Below, in pieces: positions 57,509 through 64,000 of a stretch of DNA of 64,000 bases (position 1 is the stretch's first letter; the number at the start of each line of letters is the position of its first letter). The DNA lies in the NCBI GenBank assembly GCA_030522415.1, contig CM060131.1, positions 6,745,203 through 6,809,202 of the forward strand. Reading direction: 5' to 3'. This stretch comes from Channallabes apus (Eukaryota; Chordata; Actinopteri; Siluriformes; Clariidae). Made by a program: the position numbers and the translations under genes. The notes under the pieces are model-generated. The model did not search any database. It was not told the origin of the DNA and saw only the letters and a list, made by a program, of their open reading frames with translations.

Positions 57509-57752
57509 ATTTTACGAATGACTTTGAAATGCAACTGATTTATTTTGGCCGCTGTTGCCTTTAAACGGCGGTATACGCGGCGAGATCGCCATTCCAATTT
57601 TGTAACCACTGTATGAAGTGATGGTCATTTTTTATTATCAATTATTTTTATTTTTTCTCTGTGAAATGAAGTCAGCACAGGTTGAAGCAATTCAGATTTT
57701 TTTTTTTTGTTTCTCAAAATAAATTATTTATTTTCTTGTACATTTTATGCAG

Positions 57753-57992
57753 GGGGACAGACGAAGTGATGCCAGTATGCACCTTCTTAAAATCCTTGTC
57801 GTCTGTGCTGTTGAAGGGGAAGAACCGGTTGGTGTATCCATAATCCTTGAAGGAGAGGAAATTTTGCAAGAATGTGGCAATAGCTCCGAGCACTGCGCTA
57901 CACATTTGAGCTATTTTCAGAAAGTTCTTCTAGAACTTGATGGGATTAAGCTATCACCAAAAGTGCAAGCTTTAAAGATTAAGTTATCTTAA
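57753..57992 (+). pseudogene. SAMD3-like terminal exon
   Basis: After TTTTATGCAG the open frame (with the ATGCAG at 57747, 81 codons) includes EEPVGVSIILEGEEI, HCATHLSYFQKVLLELDGI and SPKVQALKIKLS, then stop. This matches the C-terminal style of multicopy teleost SAMD3-like proteins (valine-Ile-LEG ... KIQ-LK-L), with the middle LFGLxYALxLxYP block missing. The upstream exon (51820) does not join in frame. The 3' tail continues to about 59680 with one insertion. Confidence 0.55.
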
Positions 57993-58729
57993 AACATTTG
58001 ATTTGGCTTGACTACAAGTCTTTACATGTTGTGTTTACATGTTCAGCTTAATGTTTTAATGCGTTATGGTTTCAATGGCATACTTTTAAGTGCACTAGTC
58101 CAGAGTGCTGATTTGAATGTTGCAACTTCACTGCTTCCGAGGGCTATTACGTTTTAACGTTTATTCTACAGTTTGTTTAATGTATTTTCTGCTGTATTTT
58201 ATTTCTAAATGAATGCTGTATTTTATTTATTTATTATTTTACACAATTTTGTTTAAAACAAGTATTTCAGGCCCTGGTGCCGTGCAGTTTTTTTCTATGG
58301 ATGCAAAATTTAGCTGAATGCACTTTTGTTAAAAAGACAACTTGGATCTAGACTGTGAATGTCACAAATATTTGGTAATGTTGGTGAATAAACTGTTTAA
58401 TTATATTTTAGTTGTGTGATTTATGAAAGATATAGATGAAATAATTACTTAAGTTTCTTTCCAAAACATAAATTAGCAATGTTTACATTATTATAGGGAG
58501 TAATATAAATTGATAAAACCAAGTTAAGGGAAAATCTCACAAAACAAAATGATAGTAATTTCATAAAATTAAGGTTCCTGCTGATACAATAATGAATTAA
58601 CTTTACTTGATTATTTTAAATAAATCTAATTTGTGCATTAAATATAATTATGTAACTTTTACTTGATTTCTTTTATTGTTAATTTAATTAAGTAAATTTT
58701 ACCTGACAATTACGGGTGAGTTTTACTTA

Positions 58730-59580
58730 GGCTGAATCACAATTCTATTTTCTTCCCCTTGTCCCTTGAAACGAAGTGGAAAGGGTATAAATATTTCCCC
58801 TAAGAAATGGGACAACACTGTTATACGTCATCATACGTTGTCGCTGGTTCCTAATGTTACGTCAGAGGACATGCGCCGATGTTTATCACACATTCCAATA
58901 AGAGAGAGATTACTCACTCCCAAAAGTTTTTTGCACCGTATTTCGATTTTTAAAAAAGTTGCTAATTTTCACCACGAACACGGATGAGCCTTCGGGTTTC
59001 CTCAGCCGTCCATATACAGAATATAAATTACAAAACTGTGGTCACGTTGCAATAAGTAAGAATAGTGTAAGCAAAACAATAGTATGGCCGTAAGCAAAAC
59101 AAACAATGCGTTATCAAATGATCGGCAAAATGCCGTGCTACTGAACTTTCATATTTGTTTGTAGCATGCAAGTGTATGTGACATAAAAATATATATTTGT
59201 AATATTGTGCAATATGTGCTATCCGCTAGCAAACTTTAGCGATTTTTTTGCAAACGTTTCTTTACAGAACATCACCATAAACACAAACACAAGACTAAAG
59301 GTAATATACATATAATGAAAACTTGTCATAAAAATCTTTATTAATGGCAAAAATGACTTAACATTTATGGGTCTGCTTGCTTGAGTGAGCAGCCATGTTG
59401 AAAACTTCGCTTAGCCCTTCATTTGAAGTGAGGTCCTGAAAAATCTTCGTTTGGAGGGCTATCTGGCCCTTCCCCCTACCCCTACACCTCCAACCAAAAG
59501 AGAAATGAGACACCACTACCCCTGCACGTGAACGCGTCAAATGGAAGGGTAGGGGGAAGGGGTAGAAATGGGATTCAGCC
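58730..59580. mobile_element. Harbinger-like 851-bp element
   Basis: Termini GGCTGAATC... / ...GATTCAGCC, TSD TTA (58727-58729 and 59581-59583). The empty site in the minus-strand relative is 10701-10727. It contains a 73-codon frame on + (58766-58987) and one on - (59358-59540); neither is recognised. 3-bp TTA targets are typical of PIF/Harbinger. Confidence 0.7.
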
Positions 59581-59725
59581 TTAATATTGGAGCAATAAAA
59601 TTTACTTAAAATCTGTGTCCAAATTGTTATGAGGATTTTATCAAGTAAATCTTACAAGTTCTTTTTTTCAGTGCATGGGTGAACATGATGTTTTAAGAAT
59701 TTAATTATATATATATATATATATT

Positions 59726-59726
59726 T

Positions 59727-59758
<32 letters not shown>
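59726..59758 (+). repeat. GT microsatellite
   Basis: (TG)n after an (AT)n run. Confidence 0.85.
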
Positions 59759-59760
<2 letters not shown>

Positions 59761-60539
59761 ACCGGTGCAACTCACACGTCCTATTCCAGTCACTCATACT
59801 GCCGTAGTTTTTAGAGCCCTAAAAAAGCATTCGCTAGTAAGTAAGTAAATAAAAGACAAATGAATAAATAGTTTTAAATTATATATATACAGGGGCGTAG
59901 ATTTAGGGTGGACGGAGGGGATGTGTCCCCACCAATATCCTCCGACCATTGAAATGTCCCCACCAATAATTTAATCCACTTTTTTTTTTAATCGTTCTGT
60001 CAACATTAACCTAGACACGCAGAAAGGGATAAATCACGTTCTCTCCTTGAGTCCTCCCGCCCCCAAAACACATATGAACATTTTGATTGGCTGTGCCTTT
60101 CCCTGCCATCATGTGATAGACGATTGGCTGCGTTCAGACACAAGCAGCGCCAAATGCAGTGGACTCACATTCAGTACAGCAGGCCAGGATATAGTCTGTG
60201 AATACGGACGTAAAACTAACAGCAGATTAAACAGCTAAATGTAAAAGTATAAATATGATCCCTGTCAGTCTCCTAATCTAGTGACTGTTTGTCAGAAATC
60301 AGTATTGTGAAAGAAATTGATAAACTAATATACTAATATTGCCATATGGCTAGAATTTTGTTGACACCAATAGACAATCCACTTCAGATAAAAATGAAAT
60401 CAAATAAAATGATTGCTGTTTAAATGGCATGTGTTTATCCTGTTTTGTCAGGTAACAGAACCTAAACACCTGTGCTGTATATCAGACAGCGATGGAGAGA
60501 GTGTAGATTACACACAGGTGCTCTCTAGTCATTAGCACT

Positions 60540-60803
60540 CATCAGGCAATGTCTATGGCCAACTGACTGCACTCAGACCAAAGGGGGCTGAATAATTACA
60601 CACACCCCACTTTTCAGTTATTTATTTGTAAAAAAAAAAAAAATGTTTGAAATCATGTATGATTTTCGTTCCACTTCTCGCGTGTACACCACTTTGTATT
60701 GGTCTTTCACGTGGAATTCCAATAAAATTGATTCATGTTTGTGGCTGTAATGTGACAAAATGTGGAAAAGTTCACGGGGGGCGAATACTTTTGCAAGCCA
60801 CTG
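60540..60803 (+). mobile_element. Nested Tc1-type 3' end (copy 2)
   Basis: Same as 43498-43751; it was present before the two loci were duplicated. Confidence 0.65.
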
Positions 60804-61874
60804 TAGTTGTCTTGAGATTTAACATTGTTACCAATAATAGGCTGAGGCATTCTCTGTCCATGCTCATAAGGAATCCCTCAATGTTTTTCAATTAGGGGAC
60901 AGAAGCAGATCAGCCATGTTGTAGTTCAGGTGAAGAGGCGAGGTCACAGGAGGTCAATCTGAATGTTGATTATACAGTATATAACATATAATATGTGTGC
61001 GTGTATTATACATGTTGATTATACTAATATTTAGCATTATGAGGAGTGATAGGCTGAGGATGTAAGTGATTCATTAGTGTTTTTGGCAAAAGTTTTGAAC
61101 TGACATTTCACTTTTTTGTCACGCTATTTCATCAGGTGGCAATGCTGTCCGGTCCTAGTGCAGTCAGAGGGGAAGAGTTAGGGTCAAAGCCATTGTTCAC
61201 CCCCAAAAAAACTTTACTCACTATTTACTCCTTAAGTGGTTCCAAACTTTAATGATTTTCTTTATTTTGTTGAATACAAAATAAGATATTGGGGGAAAAA
61301 GCTGAAAACATTGACTTCCGTAGCAGGAAAAACAAATACTATGTAAATCAATGATTACAGTTTTTCAGCATTCTACAAAATATCATCTTTAGTGTTTATC
61401 AGAAGAAAAAAAAGAACAGCCTGGACAATATTGATGTCAAACAAATATGCCAGCAGTTTATTTTTGTTAACGAGAGGCGAAGGCATGTTTTTGTCTCCTT
61501 CATACTGTATAGGAGCAATAGGCATTGAGCTGTTGTGTGGTACTCTACCTAGTAGTTCATGTTTAGATGTAATCTACTTTTATATATATACAGATGATTG
61601 AGATCTGTCATTTGCACTAGGGCTCAATAAAGAATAGTTTTTATTTTATTAAAGACTATCTTTTTGTCAGTTATGAAACATTCCTTTAACTTTACACTAT
61701 TCCTTAATTTAACTTAATGAATTGCATTTCGAGTGGATTAATATCAATCGAAGCATTGCTAGTATTAATGTAAAGTGATTTCGCACCATATTAAGAAAAA
61801 CATGTATTCAGTGGACATAGTTGGGGTGGGAGGTTGGTAGGTGGATGGGGCATTAGTTGGAGTCATAGGTAGCA

Positions 61875-62075
61875 GGGGTCAGGGGTAGCTCAGTGATTAA
61901 GGCATTGGACTACGGTTCGGAAGATCCCAGGTTCAAACCCCACAACCACCAAGTTGCCACTGTTGGGCCCTTGAGCAAGGCCCTTAACCCTCAACTGCTC
62001 AAATGTATAATAAGATAAAAATGTAAGTCGCTCTGGATAAGAGCGTCTGCCAAATGCCTAAATGTAAATGTAAAT
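61875..62075 (+). mobile_element. tRNA-derived SINE with 6-bp TSD
   Basis: A box TAGCTCAGTGATTAAGG, B box GGTTCAAACCC, tail CTGGATAAGAGCGTCTGCC then (AAATGT)n. It duplicates GTAGCA (61869-61874 and 62076-62081). Copy 1 of the host element is empty at 44280-44292. Confidence 0.9.
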
Positions 62076-62088
62076 GTAGCAAACCTCC

Positions 62089-62119
<31 letters not shown>

Positions 62120-62251
62120 GAAATATAATTAATATTTTCGTGTTTAATTACAAAAAAAAACATTTTAATGGTTAGTGATTGTTGCAGACATTTACACTAT
62201 TTTTGAGAACTATTAAGTTCTCCTTCAACGTGTCATAGCCGATAACTGCCC

Positions 62252-62360
62252 CTTTGATCTGCTGGGTATGGCGGGGCGTCGACGGCTGATCAGTGTAAAG
62301 TAGCGTACTTTACACACACTGATCAGCAGTTGACGCCCCGCCATACCCAGCACATCAAAG
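62252..62360. repeat. Long near-perfect palindrome
   Basis: Arms 62252-62302 and 62305-62360 pair (CTTTGATSTGCTGGG ... TGTAAAGTA) around a 2-3-base loop, with a 4-base bulge (TGTG). A single half-like relative lies at 40620-40700. Confidence 0.85.
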
Positions 62361-62659
62361 CAGCACACTCATAAACTCTCATAAACTCTCTCTTAAATAA
62401 ATGAGCGTGCTGTTTGTGCAACAGCGCGACAAACATTACCTGTCCTTTTATGAACTGCACAAGTAGCGGTGGTCATTAACTGCTAGCTAACTGGGTAAGG
62501 GGGTTACAGTGGGGTCTGTAGCTCTGTGTCCAGAGCTCCGTTTTAGGGACCATGTTTAGTTTTAAAGTAAGTTACAGTTTTATTTCACTAAAAGCCATCT
62601 AATATGGATACCCACATAATTATGGATTATTATATTTATGATATAAAAAAACACTGTTT
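62361..62659. other. No gene recognised
   Basis: Moderate-GC DNA between the palindrome and the next family A copy. No motif recognised. Confidence 0.4.
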
Positions 62660-63203
62660 TTAAAGAAAATATATTAAGTAACACATAATATTAGGTTTAT
62701 ATTTCAAATTAGATAAAATGCTGATTTTCCAGCAGTAAACTTATTGTATCTCTATACAAAACCTCTGCTGCGTGTATTCATTCACAGGCTCCAGAGCACG
62801 CACAGAGAAATAGGAGACTGTGCTTTAGGAGTGGATTGGAGAGAAGAGAGCTGTTCAGTTACTATAAAAAAAAAATCTAAAAAAATATATATAAAAACAT
62901 ATGATCTTTTTGAGTTATGAGGTTTTTTTATTATACATAAGACAACCTTTCAGTTTTGTAAATATTCTAGTTATAGTGTGTTAAGTTTTTCTTTAGGTTA
63001 AACGGTTTTGAGAATTAGACCATCCAGCTAAGATCAATATTATGTCGTTGATTGATAAAATCTGGATTAAGGATATTTTATTTTGTTTTATTTATTTAAT
63101 TTGTATTTTTCATCTTACCCCCTGAGGGATTGCCACCTTATTGTGGTCAGGGGATTTGCGTGCCTCAGTGCTTGGATGTTTACCGAGGGCTCAAGGGAGG
63201 TGA

Positions 63204-63244
<41 letters not shown>

Positions 63245-64000
63245 TGCGCTGTAGCCTGTCCCTTTTTCAGCTGATTTTTCCGCTACCGCAGATCAGTTTA
63301 TCAACTTGTAATATATAAATTTTAGGAATATATTAACATGTGGAGACATCATTATATGTTGAATGGAACTTGTAAGCCTTTGAATGGTGTTAAAAATACT
63401 TGCAAAACAAGTATTGCAGCCATACATTGGAGGGAACTTCTGAGGTGGTCAGTGATTGATGGCACGGTCGGTCGGAGGGGGTTGTGATCACACCTATAGA
63501 TCTTTTGTTCTAGCCTATCGGTCAAATATCTCTCCACTTGGAAGCAAAAACATGCAAGGGATTTCAGCATCTCGACGCACATACTAAGCTGTTTATAAAG
63601 TAGACACTGTTTGTTTTTTCATTTTGTAATCTTTCCCGTGTTTACTGTGTACTGTACAATGTATATTTATTTTTTAATGAATTACTGTAAATAAACTACA
63701 CATTCCGTTGATTTACCAGAAATGACTTTTCTGTTTTTTGTGTGTGCTAAACTAAACTTCAGGGTCAAAGTAATAGCGATTTTATTTGAAAAGTATTATA
63801 TATTTACAATGCTGATAAGTTCAAGCTTAGATTCATATATAAACTGCTTCAAAGTCTTTCCACCCCGTGACCGCTGAAATCCGACAGACGCAGGGCTCAA
63901 GGGAGGTGTGTCTGTGTGTGTGTGTGCGCGTGTGTATGTGTGTGTGTGTGCATGTGCGCTGCAGCCTGTCCTATTTTCAGCGGATTTTTCCGCTACCGCA
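62660..64000 (+). mobile_element. Family A fragment entering the window end
   Basis: Matches 6665-8020 closely, including both GT microsatellites. The left TIR end is absent, so it is either truncated or rearranged. Confidence 0.7.

Larger units (their letters stand above)
52665..57611 (-). mobile_element. Family A element, inverted, one end lost
   Basis: Reverse complement of 4701-8880. The TIR end CAGTGGTTACAAAATTGG is at 57611, with TA 57612-57613. The uninterrupted target is visible at 39130-39145 (GTATATGAAGTGATGG). The other end stops abruptly just after the AAATAAA that closes the SGAEKRK fragment (52697-52771). It sits in the last intron of the SAMD3-like gene. Confidence 0.75.
59890..62089. 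mobile_element. hAT-like element copy 2, longer form
   Basis: Same left end CAGGGGCGTAGATTT. It includes the nested Tc1 3' end (60540-60803), a 550-base interior missing from copy 1, and a SINE. The right terminus is eroded into GTGTGT. Confidence 0.55.

Noticed and set aside
1..64000. A conserved intact host protein gene
   Set aside because: Apart from decayed SAMD3-like exons, no chain of exons with a recognisable conserved domain was found on either strand.

Overview
The window looks like teleost fish DNA, possibly from a catfish-type freshwater species, though the clade is a weak guess. It is repeat-rich, AT-rich, intron-bearing vertebrate sequence. It holds fish-type RTE, L2-like and restriction-endonuclease (RLE) LINEs, Ty3/gypsy and BEL/Pao LTR elements, Tc1-, piggyBac-, hAT- and Harbinger-like DNA transposons, tRNA-SINEs, long GT/CA microsatellites and decayed copies of a multicopy teleost SAMD3-like gene family. 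I see no complete conserved host protein gene and no bacterial operons, CRISPR arrays or rRNA genes. Almost everything explainable is transposon or transposon-borne.

Layout. 1-2564: right part of a large TA-flanked DNA element (family G), itself hit by a piggyBac-like insertion at a TTAA. 2575-3362: broken Tc1-like transposase. About 3905-4415: LTR remnant. 4701-10178: complete 5.5-kb TA-flanked element (family A) with tRNA-like units near both ends and two hAT/ZMYM-like exon fragments. 10690-11757 (-): SAMD3-like 3' tail carrying an L2-tailed retroposon. 12107-14479: internally deleted Ty3/gypsy element with a 5-bp target duplication. 16149-24017: nearly full-length RTE LINE with a 20-bp target duplication, split by a complete 4.74-kb family G element (17063-21804). 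26074-26433: solo LTR with a perfect 5-bp duplication. 27118-28419: retroposon containing a younger 5'-truncated RTE. 28952-32733: RLE-bearing LINE with an almost intact >1100-codon ORF and perfect 130-bp direct repeats at both ends. 33389-36085: deleted BEL/Pao element.

From 36795 the window is dominated by family X ends (TIR CAGATGTCGCC), SAMD3-like copies and family A fragments. 37533-38510 is a non-autonomous DNA transposon with a perfect 8-bp duplication. 46801-50063 is bounded by 170-bp inverted repeats that enclose an L2-like LINE, an LTR-like segment and a compact two-exon gene-like unit with its own TATA box. 50400-59680 is a second SAMD3-like copy, interrupted before its last exon by an inverted family A element (52665-57611). 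58730-59580 is a Harbinger-like element whose empty site is visible at 10701-10727. Two paralogous hAT-like elements (42769-44303 and 59890-62089) differ by a SINE and a large indel. A long palindrome lies at 62252-62360, and another family A copy runs off the end.

Most interesting: (1) the RLE LINE with terminal direct repeats; (2) the TATA-driven two-exon unit with two LC8-type TQT motifs; (3) several large TA-flanked families carrying host-like exons; (4) recurrent CTCF-like motifs near the ends of these families. All calls come from reading the sequence by eye; no alignment or database search was run.
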